Shown: positions 9,333 through 17,593 of the stretch, piece by piece
Layout of the letters: every line of letters starts with the position of its first letter
How positions within the stretch are numbered: the first letter of the stretch is position 1
Assembly: GCA_963788125.1 (NCBI GenBank)
Contig: CAWBFN010000002.1
Span: 2,046,001-2,110,000 of the forward strand
Direction: 5' to 3'
Source of the DNA: Bog-473 sp963788125
GTDB lineage: Bacteria; Actinomycetota; Acidimicrobiia; Acidimicrobiales; RAAP-2
Length of the DNA: 64,000 nucleotides
Translations under genes and position numbers: made by a program
The notes under the pieces: generated by a model
Seen by the model: only the letters and a program-made list of their open reading frames with translations
What the model was told of the DNA's origin: nothing
Databases searched by the model: none

Positions 9333-9790
9333 GTCCCCTCCGGCGCGAAGAGCCGGGGATCGCCCAGCATGATGTAGATCTCCTCTTCCCACCAATTGCA
9401 GCGCCATCCCTCGGAAGTCCGTTCGAATCGTCCGGCATAGTGGCCGATGCTCTCTTCGAACAACCCTTCGCGTGGTCCTTGTCCGGCGTGGTACCCGCGC
9501 ATCCGACTGCTCGCCTCAGCAGTATCGCCGTCTATCCGGGCCGAGAAGTTGCCCAGCAGGTGCTGGGTGACGATCTCGGGGCTTCCGATCGACCGGCGAG
9601 CGAACTCGATCAGATTTTGCCTCCCCGTGATCACCATCGGCTGCATCCGGGGATCCCGGGCCTTGAACTCGCCGACCGCACCCTCGGTAAAGAAATCGGC
9701 AAGCTCCTCGAATTCCTTACGGTCGAGCGAGTCAGCGAACCGGTTGAAAAGTTCTTCGAGAGCAATGCGATCAAACATAGCCTCACACAT
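9329..9790 (-). CDS. SnoaL-like/NTF2-fold protein
   Basis: Protein of 153 residues. The N-terminal helix (RIALEELFNRFADSLDRKEFEELADFF) and the C-terminal WRCNWWEEEIYIML strand fit the SnoaL_4 fold. ATG at 9790 overlaps the cupin stop (ATGTGTGA); a second ATG at 9778 is possible. Its own stop overlaps the SDR start. The tight coupling to a cupin and an SDR suggests that the three work in one step or complex. Function unknown. Confidence 0.82.
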   Translation of the reverse strand: MCEAMFDRIALEELFNRFADSLDRKEFEELADFFTEGAVGEFKARDPRMQPMVITGRQNLIEFARRSIGSPEIVTQHLLGNFSARIDGDTAEASSRMRGYHAGQGPREGLFEESIGHYAGRFERTSEGWRCNWWEEEIYIMLGDPRLFAPEGT

Positions 9791-10247
9791 CTTCGGACTG
9801 TTCGTTGGGAGGGCTGAGGCCGATGCTGATCGACAGTATCCGGGCGCCTTCGGTTCCGGCTCGCGTTGCGTGGTCGACTCCCGGCATGGCGACACAGTCG
9901 CCAGGCCGGAGATCGAGGGAGCCGTTCCCGAGGATGGTGTTGACGCTCCCCTCAAGGACACAGAAGAGCTCGATGGTGTTGTTGTAGTGCATCTCGGTCG
10001 CCTGGATCGACCTGTTCTGCTCGGAGTACGGCGCCAGATCAACCAACATCCAGGTGACCGTGCCAGGGGTCATACCCATGTCGTCGAACGCCCCTTGACC
10101 GGGGGGCGGGGCGGTCGGCGGGCATTCCGTGGTCGAAAAGAGGTTGGCGACATCCACCCCCGGTAGGGCCTGAGTGGTTTCGATGTCCCGTTCGTCTCTG
10201 ACGAACGAACGTCCTTCTGCGTCGATGCCAAGTGTGATGAGTCTCAT
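9783..10247 (-). CDS. cupin-domain protein
   Basis: Single-domain cupin of 154 residues. The first motif includes EMHYNNTIELFCVLEGS and the second LRPGDCVAMPGVDHAT, giving a likely metal site (one early His-x-Glu-type group, one late His). The start is ATG at 10247; a GTG nine bases upstream is the alternative, and no clear ribosome binding site is seen. A protein of similar layout lies at 57753. Cupins of this size are often dioxygenases or ligand-binding proteins; here it sits between the KstD-like flavoprotein and a SnoaL gene. Confidence 0.85.
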   Translation of the reverse strand: MRLITLGIDAEGRSFVRDERDIETTQALPGVDVANLFSTTECPPTAPPPGQGAFDDMGMTPGTVTWMLVDLAPYSEQNRSIQATEMHYNNTIELFCVLEGSVNTILGNGSLDLRPGDCVAMPGVDHATRAGTEGARILSISIGLSPPNEQSEDV

Positions 10248-10288
10248 GGGAGACACGCGTCGGGTGCGGAGGATACGGTCATGGACAT

Positions 10289-11962
10289 TTACAAAACCCC
10301 CTGGTGCGTGCTTTCGAGTTGGGACAGGACATCGAGCGCCGCGAGATAGCTGAAGGTCATCGCCGGCCCGATCGTTGCGCCGGGGCCCGCATATGCGCCC
10401 GCTGCCGCGGCGTTGGAGCAGTTGCCCGATGCGTAGAGACCGGGGATCGGCGTGCCGTCGGCCGCAGACAGCACCCGTGCCGAGCCGTCGACCCGCAACC
10501 CGCCGCGAGTGGCGATGCAGCCCGGGTAGACGGGCACCGCGTAGAAAGGCGCTTTGGCCAGCGTGCCCAGCGACGGGTTAGGCCCGTGCCGCGGGTCGCC
10601 CCACGCCCGGTCCCACGGGTTCTCACCCCGATGGAAGTCCTCGTCGACACCGGTCTGCGCGAAGCCGTTGAACCGCCCGACCGAGGCTATAAGCGTCTGT
10701 GCGTCCACCCCGATCGTTGCCGCGAGCTGCGTGATGGAGTCCGCCACGTGCAGCCATTCCGGACGGTCGCCGGGCGGAACCTTGAACGCGAGAATCGCAT
10801 ACCTATCGACACCTTCCTGGTCGAAGAGCAGCCACGCAGGGTAGTTGCGCGGCGCAGCACCGACCTTGCGGCCGAACGATTCGCCGGCGTCGTAGTAGTT
10901 GACCGCCTCGTTCATGAAGCGCTTCCCCGCCGGGTTGACCATCATCGTGTGGGGGAGGATGCGATCCTCGCGGGTGCCGCCGGCGTTGACGACTCCGTCG
11001 TGCACTCCCATGGGAACGTGGGGCATCCACCAGGCATCACCCAGGCCCGCCACCTGGGCTCCAGCAGCGATCCCCATGAGGTGCCCGTCACCTTCGTTCG
11101 ATTCGACGTCGCACGTGTACACGAGCGGTGTCGGCATCCAGAGCCGCTTGAGTTCGTCGTTGTGGGTGTAGCCCCCGGTGGCGACCAGCACATGGCGCGT
11201 CCGGAATTCGACCGGTCGACCTTGCCGCGAGGCGTGCACTCCGACCACCCGCCCGTCCTCGAAGATCAGCCTGCTGGCCGCTGTCTCGACCAGCACGGTG
11301 ACACCGTGCTCCAGGCAGGCCAGTAGGAGGGTGGCGGCCAACGCCGTGCCTCGCCAGTAGGTGTCGACGTCGTCGGATCCCCTACCGGCCATGCGCAAGG
11401 CCGGCGATCCCGGCGGCTCCAGATGCATCACCTGGCGGTAGTACTCGAGGAGGTTGATTTCGCTGCAGAGGCGGCTGTCAGTCCGTAGCTTGTCGGCCCA
11501 CGGTCCGAGCGCTCCGAGCGCGAACCCTTCGACTTCGAGTGTCCGGCCTCCGTGCTTGGCGCCTGGTAGCCAAGGCCGGTAGTCGATCGTCCCGCCGACC
11601 GATGGCCACGGCTGGAACTTCAGACCGGCCCGCGCCTCGAGGAACTCGATCATGGGCGCTCCGTGATCGACGATGGCCGTAAGGATCTCCTCGTCGCCAC
11701 CCTCGCCGGAGCAGGCGCGCAGGTACTCGAGTGCCTCCGCCCTCGAGTCGCTGACCCCCACCTCGGCCATATGCGGGTTGCACGGGATCCACGCACCACC
11801 GCCCGACAGGGCGGTCGTACCTCCCACCAGCGCAGCCTTCTCCAGGACGGTCACCCTCGCGCCCTCAGTCGCCGCGACCAGTGCACCGGTCAGTCCGGCC
11901 GCGCCGCTGCCGAGCACCAGCAGGTCGGCGTCGTCTCCTCGGGTGGATCCGTTCGTTGTCAT
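10289..11962 (-). CDS. KstD/fumarate reductase-type FAD-dependent oxidoreductase
   Basis: Flavoprotein of 557 residues. The dinucleotide-binding motif GSGAAG is at residues 18-23, and the C-terminal FAD segment GPGATIGPAMTFSYLAA matches 3-ketosteroid delta1-dehydrogenases and related FAD_binding_2 enzymes. The usual reaction is 1,2-dehydrogenation beside a carbonyl in a ring; the reductive direction is also known in the superfamily. No signal peptide or heme motif, so cytoplasmic. It sits nine bases after the SnoaL gene at 11972 and 41 bases before the cupin. The context supports a cyclic ketone substrate, but the absence of hsa/kst ring-cleavage genes in the window argues against assuming a sterol. 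Confidence 0.9.
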   Translation of the reverse strand: MTTNGSTRGDDADLLVLGSGAAGLTGALVAATEGARVTVLEKAALVGGTTALSGGGAWIPCNPHMAEVGVSDSRAEALEYLRACSGEGGDEEILTAIVDHGAPMIEFLEARAGLKFQPWPSVGGTIDYRPWLPGAKHGGRTLEVEGFALGALGPWADKLRTDSRLCSEINLLEYYRQVMHLEPPGSPALRMAGRGSDDVDTYWRGTALAATLLLACLEHGVTVLVETAASRLIFEDGRVVGVHASRQGRPVEFRTRHVLVATGGYTHNDELKRLWMPTPLVYTCDVESNEGDGHLMGIAAGAQVAGLGDAWWMPHVPMGVHDGVVNAGGTREDRILPHTMMVNPAGKRFMNEAVNYYDAGESFGRKVGAAPRNYPAWLLFDQEGVDRYAILAFKVPPGDRPEWLHVADSITQLAATIGVDAQTLIASVGRFNGFAQTGVDEDFHRGENPWDRAWGDPRHGPNPSLGTLAKAPFYAVPVYPGCIATRGGLRVDGSARVLSAADGTPIPGLYASGNCSNAAAAGAYAGPGATIGPAMTFSYLAALDVLSQLESTHQGVL

Positions 11963-11971
11963 GGTGGCGGT

Positions 11972-12457
11972 CTAATGCTCGTCGGCCGACGCGGCGAAGT
12001 GGGGCACCCCTTCGGCGTCGACGCGGAGACGGGACATGACCGACTTGCTCAACCGCCATCCGCTCGGTGTTCGGACGTACTCGTCGCGGTAGTAGCCGTA
12101 CCCGCGGATGACGTAGGTGGTCTGGTCGACGCCCGGCATCGTCACGTAGTCGTTCATGGCCCACACGGCGGTGGCGGTGTCGGGGCCGGTGACGGCGATG
12201 TCAGGGGTGTGACCGTGGTGCACGGTCTGGGCGCCCTCAAGGGACTTGGAGATGTACGCGACGATGGCGTCCCTGCCTCTGAGGACGCCTGCGTCGCTGT
12301 CGAAATAGAAGTCCTCGGTCAGAATCTCCTCGGCCCACCTCGTCCAGTCCTGGGCGTCGACGTACTGGAAGTAGCGGGACCTGAGTCGCTTGATCTCCTC
12401 AATGTCCTTCAACTCGCGGACATCACGCTGCAGCTGGAGTAACTCATCTTCTGTCAT
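11972..12457 (-). CDS. SnoaL-like/NTF2-fold protein
   Basis: Protein of 161 residues with a strong ribosome binding site (GGAGGAATGT) before ATG 12457. Typical features are ELKDIEEIKRLRSRYFQYVDAQ and WTRWAEEILTEDF, followed by HHGHTPDIAVTGPDTATAVWAM. It is clearly paralogous to the protein at 46544: both share DIEEIKxLRxRYxxYxDxQDW, HTPxIxxTGPDxATxxWAM and YVRTPxGWR. It is placed immediately upstream of the KstD-like gene, so a role as isomerase or hydratase partner is possible but unproven. Confidence 0.87.
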   Translation of the reverse strand: MTEDELLQLQRDVRELKDIEEIKRLRSRYFQYVDAQDWTRWAEEILTEDFYFDSDAGVLRGRDAIVAYISKSLEGAQTVHHGHTPDIAVTGPDTATAVWAMNDYVTMPGVDQTTYVIRGYGYYRDEYVRTPSGWRLSKSVMSRLRVDAEGVPHFAASADEH

Positions 12458-12568
12458 ACATTCCTCCATTCCTCGTTGGGTCGGGGCCCGGGCTGAGCCA
12501 CGTCCGCTCACGCCGCTCAAGGGCACGAGACTGAAGAGATCGTGACGGTCGCCCGGTCGCTCGGTCGC

Positions 12569-13336
12569 TCATCGAAGGGTGCGCCCGCCGTCGACGCTGA
12601 TCACCTGGCCGTTTACCCACTCTCCCTCAGACGACAGGAGCAGGACCACCATCGCGGCGATGTCCTCGGGCCGCCCGAGACGAGGGCTGCGCAGCGTCGC
12701 CAGCATCTCTTGCCTGTACGAATCAGGGAGGACGCTGTCCACCGCGGCGCTCACGGTCGGGCCGGGAGCCACCGCGTTGGCCCGGATGCCCTCCCTGCCC
12801 CATCTTGAGGCCACATGCCAGACAAGCGAGTTCAGGCCGGCCTTGGTCATGGCGTACGCGGGCCGTTCTGGCTCGCCGACGAACGCCGCCGCCGAACTGG
12901 TGTAGACGATCGCTCCGCCGCCGCGGGCGAGCAGGGCGGGAATCACCCGTTGGGTACACGCGAGATATCCGCGCAGGTTGGTTTGCACGCTCCGATCGAA
13001 GACGTCGAGGTCGATAGCAACGGCGTCGGTATCGCTCTGGATGGCCTCGGGTGACATATCGGCGGCGTTGACGTGCACCGCGTCGATGCCACCGAAGGCT
13101 GCGATCGCCGCATCGACGACGGCGTCGATCGATGTTTCGGAGCGGATGTCCACCCCTAGACCAAGTGCGGTGCCGCCGTTCGCTTCGACCGCAGCGGCCA
13201 CGGCAGTGGCGTGGTCATCCTGGCGCGAGCCGATGACCACGTTGGCTCCCTCGGCGCCGGCACGCAGGGACACAGCGCTGCCGATACCGCCAGCGCCCCC
13301 GAACAGCAGGACGGTCCTTCCTACCAGGCGCTTCAT
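12569..13336 (-). CDS. short-chain dehydrogenase/reductase
   Basis: SDR of 255 residues. The cofactor motif is FGGAGGIGSAVS, a variant of TGxxxGIG. The catalytic Tyr-Lys pair is in AYAMTKAG, and the C-terminal end ISVDGGRTLR is classical for the FabG-like group. The NAG motif is replaced by HVNAADMS, which is atypical. ATG at 13336 follows AAGGGAG; a longer upstream frame would overlap the SnoaL gene and is unlikely. It lies between two SnoaL genes on the same strand. Confidence 0.9.
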   Translation of the reverse strand: MKRLVGRTVLLFGGAGGIGSAVSLRAGAEGANVVIGSRQDDHATAVAAAVEANGGTALGLGVDIRSETSIDAVVDAAIAAFGGIDAVHVNAADMSPEAIQSDTDAVAIDLDVFDRSVQTNLRGYLACTQRVIPALLARGGGAIVYTSSAAAFVGEPERPAYAMTKAGLNSLVWHVASRWGREGIRANAVAPGPTVSAAVDSVLPDSYRQEMLATLRSPRLGRPEDIAAMVVLLLSSEGEWVNGQVISVDGGRTLR

Positions 13337-13359
13337 GCTCTCCCTTGTCTCGACATGGC

Positions 13360-13845
13360 TCAGCCCCCTCCCGCCGGCGACTCCTGAATCTGCGACAGCT
13401 CGTGGTTGGTCGGCAGGACCTGCCAGGTGTCGGTGGTGAAGCGTCGGTTGTCGATCCGCCAGATGCCGTCGCGGCGAGACCACTGGTCGTGGTACCGGCC
13501 GCGGATGATGTAGATCGCATCGGAGTTGGCGATCGGCGCGGCGGCGGTCACGCAGCTACGGCTCGTCGCCTGGTCCCCAGCGACCTCAATCAAGATGTTG
13601 GTCAGCTGGTGCGACGTCTGGCCGAACGCCGCTTCGTGCCCGCTCTGCCCGAAATCCACGAAGTCTCGGCCGAGGCCGTCGAACATCCCCTCGTAGTGTG
13701 CTGTGCCGTCGGTGTGCCACACCTCGTAACCGAGTTGGCGGTCGTTGGCGTCCATGGCGTAGCAGTACCGGTGGAGCATCTCCGCGATGGCCTGCTTGTC
13801 CAGCAGAGTCCTCACATCGGCAGCCTGATCCTCGGCCACGTGCAT
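13360..13845 (-). CDS. SnoaL-like/NTF2-fold protein
   Basis: Protein of 161 residues of the SnoaL_4 group: DVRTLLDKQAIAEMLHRYCYAMD at the N-terminus and RYHDQWSRRDGIWRIDNRRF near the end. It is related to the protein at 28338 (shared RYHDxW/RYVDRF region and YCYAMD/YARGMD helix). GAGGGGG precedes ATG 13845. It is followed 23 bases later by an SDR and preceded by the amidohydrolase pair. Confidence 0.86.
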   Translation of the reverse strand: MHVAEDQAADVRTLLDKQAIAEMLHRYCYAMDANDRQLGYEVWHTDGTAHYEGMFDGLGRDFVDFGQSGHEAAFGQTSHQLTNILIEVAGDQATSRSCVTAAAPIANSDAIYIIRGRYHDQWSRRDGIWRIDNRRFTTDTWQVLPTNHELSQIQESPAGGG

Positions 13846-13880
13846 CTACCCCCTCTGTGCTCTCATAGATAGGAAGGCCC

Positions 13881-15263
13881 TTAGAGGACTGGCCCTGTCC
13901 CGACCATCCGATGGAGGTCACGGTCGAGGAGCTCGTCGAGCTCGTGGAGCCGGGTGCCCTCTTCGGGCGGCTTCAGGTACCCCGAACGGGCATCGAAGTG
14001 TGCGATCAGCGCCGGGTCGATGTCGTGGGCCCCGCCGGTGATCCGCTCGAGGCTCGGGCCGATCCGTTCCGCTGTCGCATCGAGGGTCGCCACATCGAGC
14101 CCGAAAAAACGGATGGCGTTGCCGCCGAGGATCTGTCGGACGTCGTCTTCCGGGATGCCGGCGAAGAGGTCCCGGAGGTAGTCGATCGTGTTGGGCCACG
14201 TGCCCTCGGCGTGGGGGTAGTCGCGTCCGAAGGCCATCCGGTCGACCCCTATGTCGTGGCGCAGCGCCACTTCGCACTTGTGCGTGAACGAGACGCCGGC
14301 CAGGCAGTTGGAGTGCCACCATTCGCTCGGTGAGCGGCGGCTGGCGATGACATCCCGATGCCTGGCGTACACCTCGTCGAGGTGGCGTAGCGTCGCCGGG
14401 AGCCAGTCGGCCCGAACCTCCGTCATCATCAGGTGCAGGTCCGGATGACGATCGAACACGCCGCCGAGCATCAGCTGCCACATCGCCCGCCGGTGTCGCA
14501 GATCGGCAAAGAATTTCTCACTGAAGATCCCCTGCGCCAGTGCCATCACGAGGTCGAGCTCGCCTCCCCCGTAGCTGTCCACGTTCTTGCAGGCCGAATC
14601 GATCTGTTCGTAGGCGTAGCCCTGGTCGAGACCGTACCCGCCGTGCACGACGAGGGCCACGCCACGCTGCGCGCACAGTGCCCACAGCGGGTCCCAGTAG
14701 TGGTCGTCGAGCGGCGGCTGCCCCGGAATGGTGACAAATCCGGGCATGTACATGCCGACAAAACCGTGGTCGGCGAGCCAGTTCGTTTCGGCGAGTGTGA
14801 CGTCGAGGTCAGTGCACGCGCCGATCGCCCCTACGAGTAGGAGGCGATCCGGGCTGCCACCGAAGACGTCGAACACCCAACGGTGGTACGCGCGCACGCC
14901 TGCGTCGACGATCTCCGGCGGATAGGTGGCGTTCATTACGCTGAAGCCCAGATCGGCAACCCGGAAGAACCCATGGTAGACCACTTCGGCGGCGATGCCT
15001 TCGCGGTCCATCTGTGCGAGGCGGACGTCGGCGTCCCAAGCTCCCGTCCATCCCTCGGAGCGGTACGCGCCCTCGGTGTCGAACAGGTTCAGGGCCGGGA
15101 CGAGGAGCATGTCGTTCAGCGGCAGCATGGCTCGCCGGTTGACCTCGTTCTCCGCGTACAACGCCGGCAGGTAGTCGTGGAAACGCTCCTCGAGATAGTC
15201 GGGCCACGCCTCGACCGGCATGACCGCGTGGCCGTCGGCTGACACGATCGTCACGTTACGCAT
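13881..15263 (-). CDS. amidohydrolase_2 (ACMSD-like) hydrolase, tandem paralogue 1
   Basis: TIM-barrel metal-dependent hydrolase of 460 residues. N-terminal SADGHAVMP, central VVHGGYG and C-terminal FGRDYPHAEGTWPN carry the metal and catalytic Asp/His residues. AGGAGG lies six bases before ATG 15263. About half of its residues match the neighbour at 15407 over the whole length (for example DxRLAQMDREGIAAEVxYHG, AxDRLLLVGAIGxCTD), so the two arose by tandem duplication and have since diverged, perhaps to different substrates. Decarboxylation or hydrolytic C-C cleavage are the likely reaction types. Confidence 0.92.
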   Translation of the reverse strand: MRNVTIVSADGHAVMPVEAWPDYLEERFHDYLPALYAENEVNRRAMLPLNDMLLVPALNLFDTEGAYRSEGWTGAWDADVRLAQMDREGIAAEVVYHGFFRVADLGFSVMNATYPPEIVDAGVRAYHRWVFDVFGGSPDRLLLVGAIGACTDLDVTLAETNWLADHGFVGMYMPGFVTIPGQPPLDDHYWDPLWALCAQRGVALVVHGGYGLDQGYAYEQIDSACKNVDSYGGGELDLVMALAQGIFSEKFFADLRHRRAMWQLMLGGVFDRHPDLHLMMTEVRADWLPATLRHLDEVYARHRDVIASRRSPSEWWHSNCLAGVSFTHKCEVALRHDIGVDRMAFGRDYPHAEGTWPNTIDYLRDLFAGIPEDDVRQILGGNAIRFFGLDVATLDATAERIGPSLERITGGAHDIDPALIAHFDARSGYLKPPEEGTRLHELDELLDRDLHRMVGTGPVL

Positions 15264-15372
15264 AGGTGCCTCCTGGCGTATGGCCGTATGTGTCGTTGCC
15301 TCGCACGGCAACGGCCAGGATCCAAGGGATCATGTGGGTCCCCCCGTGGGAGCTGCTGGTCTGAGGTCCAGT

Positions 15373-15390
15373 CTAAGATGCAAATCTTAG
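15373..15390. promoter_or_regulatory. perfect 7-bp inverted repeat, operator candidate
   Basis: CTAAGAT-GCAA-ATCTTAG lies in the 143-base gap between the tandem amidohydrolase genes, 110 bases before the start of the downstream one. Its size and symmetry fit a TetR-type operator; a weak terminator is the alternative. Confidence 0.35.
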
Positions 15391-15406
15391 TTCGTGCAAG
15401 CCGGCG

Positions 15407-16771
15407 TCAGCCGGCGTTGCAGACGCGTGCCAGGTCGTCATTGAGCATCGGAGCGATCTCAGGGAACCGGTCATCGCCTTCGGCCGGGCGGAGGTAGCCG
15501 CCGCGGCCATCGAAGATGGCAAGCAGGTCGGGATCGACAGTCGTGCTGCCGGAGATCTCCTCAACGCTCGGGCCTATGCGCTCAGCGACCGCGGTGAGTC
15601 GCCCCCGGTCGAGACCGAAAAATGCGATGGCGTTCTCCCCGAGCATGGCTCGGAGCTCGTCTTCCGGAACGCCGGCAAACGCGTCGCGCAGCCAGTCGGG
15701 GGTGTTGGGCCACGTGCCCTCCGGGTGCGGGTAGTCGCGTCCGAAGGCGATGGTGGGGACGCCGATCTCGTGGCGCATCTCCACCTCGACCTTGTGCACG
15801 AACGACGCGCCGGCAAGACAATGCTCGGCAAAGTACTCGCGTGGCGGGCGCTTCGCAGGGATGTCGGCCCGGTGTTGGTCGAACAGCGCATCGAGGTGTC
15901 CAAGCATGGACGGAATCCAATCAAGGCGGACCTCCGTCAAGACCAGTCGCAGGTCGGGATGCCGGTCGAACACGCCGCTGTACATCATCTGCCACATGGG
16001 GCGGCGTGCCTTGATGTCGGAGAAGAACTCCTGTTTGAACACCTCCGTGGCGAGGCGCATCACGAGGTCCATCTCGCTGCCGTTGGCCTCCTTGACCTCT
16101 CGGTTGACCCGGTCGAGTTGTTCGTAGAGGAAGCCTTGCTCGAAGCCGAAGCCGGCGTGCACGAAGATGGCCAGATGCCGTGCGGCGCACTCCAACCATA
16201 AGGGCTCCCAGTAGGGATCGTAGAGCGGAGGCATGTCAGGGTGGGTGAGGAAGCCCGGAGCGAAGGTTCCGGTGAACCCCTGATCAGCGAGCCACCCCAG
16301 CTCAGCAACGGTGGCATCCATGTCGGTGCACGAACCGATGGCTCCGACGAGTAGTAAGCGATCCGGCGCAGCACCGAACGTGTCTTTGACCCACCGGTTG
16401 TAGGCACGTACACCGGCGTCCCAGATCTCGAACGGCCAGACGCTGTTGGTCACATTGTGAGCCAGATCGCCGACTCGAGCGTCGCCATGGTAGATGACCT
16501 CTGCCGCAATCCCTTCGCGATCCATCTGCGCAAGCCGTATGTCGAGGTCGTAGACACCCCGGTACCCGCCCGAAGCTGACAGGTGCTCCTCGACAATCTC
16601 AGCTCGACCCATGACCATCTTGCTCAGCGGCACCACGGAGCCGGAATAGAGATCGCTCTCGTACTGAATCTGCGGCAGATGTTCGTGATAGCGCCTGTCG
16701 AAGTAGTCGGGCCACAGCTTCGAAGGCATCGCCGCATGTGAGTCCGACGACACGATGATGAGATTCCCCAC
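15407..16771 (-). CDS. amidohydrolase_2 (ACMSD-like) hydrolase, tandem paralogue 2
   Basis: Hydrolase of 454 residues with N-terminal SSDSHAAMP, central FVHAGFG and C-terminal FGRDYPHPEGTWPN, the same metal-site layout as its neighbour at 13881. GTG start at 16771 is backed by GGGAGGGAG. It is the first gene of the long minus-strand catabolic series, and an inverted repeat (16797-16814) lies just upstream, so the series may be controlled from there. Confidence 0.92.
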   Translation of the reverse strand: MGNLIIVSSDSHAAMPSKLWPDYFDRRYHEHLPQIQYESDLYSGSVVPLSKMVMGRAEIVEEHLSASGGYRGVYDLDIRLAQMDREGIAAEVIYHGDARVGDLAHNVTNSVWPFEIWDAGVRAYNRWVKDTFGAAPDRLLLVGAIGSCTDMDATVAELGWLADQGFTGTFAPGFLTHPDMPPLYDPYWEPLWLECAARHLAIFVHAGFGFEQGFLYEQLDRVNREVKEANGSEMDLVMRLATEVFKQEFFSDIKARRPMWQMMYSGVFDRHPDLRLVLTEVRLDWIPSMLGHLDALFDQHRADIPAKRPPREYFAEHCLAGASFVHKVEVEMRHEIGVPTIAFGRDYPHPEGTWPNTPDWLRDAFAGVPEDELRAMLGENAIAFFGLDRGRLTAVAERIGPSVEEISGSTTVDPDLLAIFDGRGGYLRPAEGDDRFPEIAPMLNDDLARVCNAG

Positions 16772-16796
16772 GTAATCTCCCTCCCTTAAGTCAACC

Positions 16797-16814
16797 TACT
16801 CAATTAGCAGAGTA
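16797..16814. promoter_or_regulatory. inverted repeat upstream of amidohydrolase series
   Basis: TACTC-N8-GAGTA with an AT-rich centre, 25 bases before the GTG of the amidohydrolase gene and about 40 bases past the end of livF. It could be an operator overlapping the promoter of the minus-strand series. Confidence 0.3.
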
Positions 16815-16852
16815 CGCCGAGTCCACCCGAACAGCAAGCAGCGCGCCGACGG

Positions 16853-17593
16853 CTACGAGGCGGTCCCGAGGTACTGGGCGAACAGCTGATCGCGCTTGAC
16901 CTCGTCAGCACGGCCCGAGAACACGATTTCTCCCTTGTTCAGCATGTACACGCGGTCGGCAAAGTCGAGGGCACGGGTGACGTACTGCTCCACGAGAATC
17001 ACCGCCGCCCCAGTGGCGACGATGCGCTGCAGGACCTCGTAGACGCGGCTGACGATTGTGGGAGCCAGGCCGAGCGACGCCTCGTCCACGGCGACGAGCT
17101 TGGCGTCGTTCATCATGGCGCGGGCCAATGCCAGCATCTGCTGTTCTCCGCCACTCATGCTGCCGGCTACCTGCCGTAGACGCTGGCCCAGGGTGGGCAG
17201 CACCTCGATTGTTCGTTCGATGGCCGCGCCACGCGCGTCCTTGCCGTTCGTGCAGGCCAGAATCAGATTCTCCCTGACCGTCAAGGAGGGAAAGATGCCC
17301 CGTCCCTCAGGGACAAGGCAGAACCCCCGGCGGGCCAGGGCATGCGGATGACTTCCGGTAACGTTCTCCCCATCGAGCAGGATCCGCCCGTCGGTCGGCT
17401 TGACCAGACCGGTTGCGGTCCGGAGAAGCGTCGTCTTGCCCGCACCATTCGGTCCGAGAACAGCCACCACGGAGGAAGCCTCGACGGTCAGGTTGATATT
17501 ACGCAAGACCGTGACTGCGCCGTAGCCGGCGGTTACGCCCTGGAACTCCAGGAGACTCTGCGGCACATGCCCGTTCGTATGAGAAGAGCTCAA
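16853..17593 (-). CDS. livF: Liv-type ABC transporter ATP-binding protein (LivF)
   Basis: Cytoplasmic ATPase of 246 residues belonging to the branched-chain amino acid/amide-type uptake family. Walker A GPNGAGKTT lies at residues 47-55, the PEGRGIFPSLTVRENL segment is diagnostic for LivF, the signature is MSGGEQQ, and Walker B is KLVAVDEASLGL. The TTG start at 17593 overlaps the stop of the upstream triple-fusion gene (TTGA), so the two are translationally coupled. In actinobacterial catabolic clusters these transporters often carry non-amino-acid substrates; no binding protein gene is attached to this pair. Confidence 0.93.
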   Translation of the reverse strand: MSSSHTNGHVPQSLLEFQGVTAGYGAVTVLRNINLTVEASSVVAVLGPNGAGKTTLLRTATGLVKPTDGRILLDGENVTGSHPHALARRGFCLVPEGRGIFPSLTVRENLILACTNGKDARGAAIERTIEVLPTLGQRLRQVAGSMSGGEQQMLALARAMMNDAKLVAVDEASLGLAPTIVSRVYEVLQRIVATGAAVILVEQYVTRALDFADRVYMLNKGEIVFSGRADEVKRDQLFAQYLGTAS

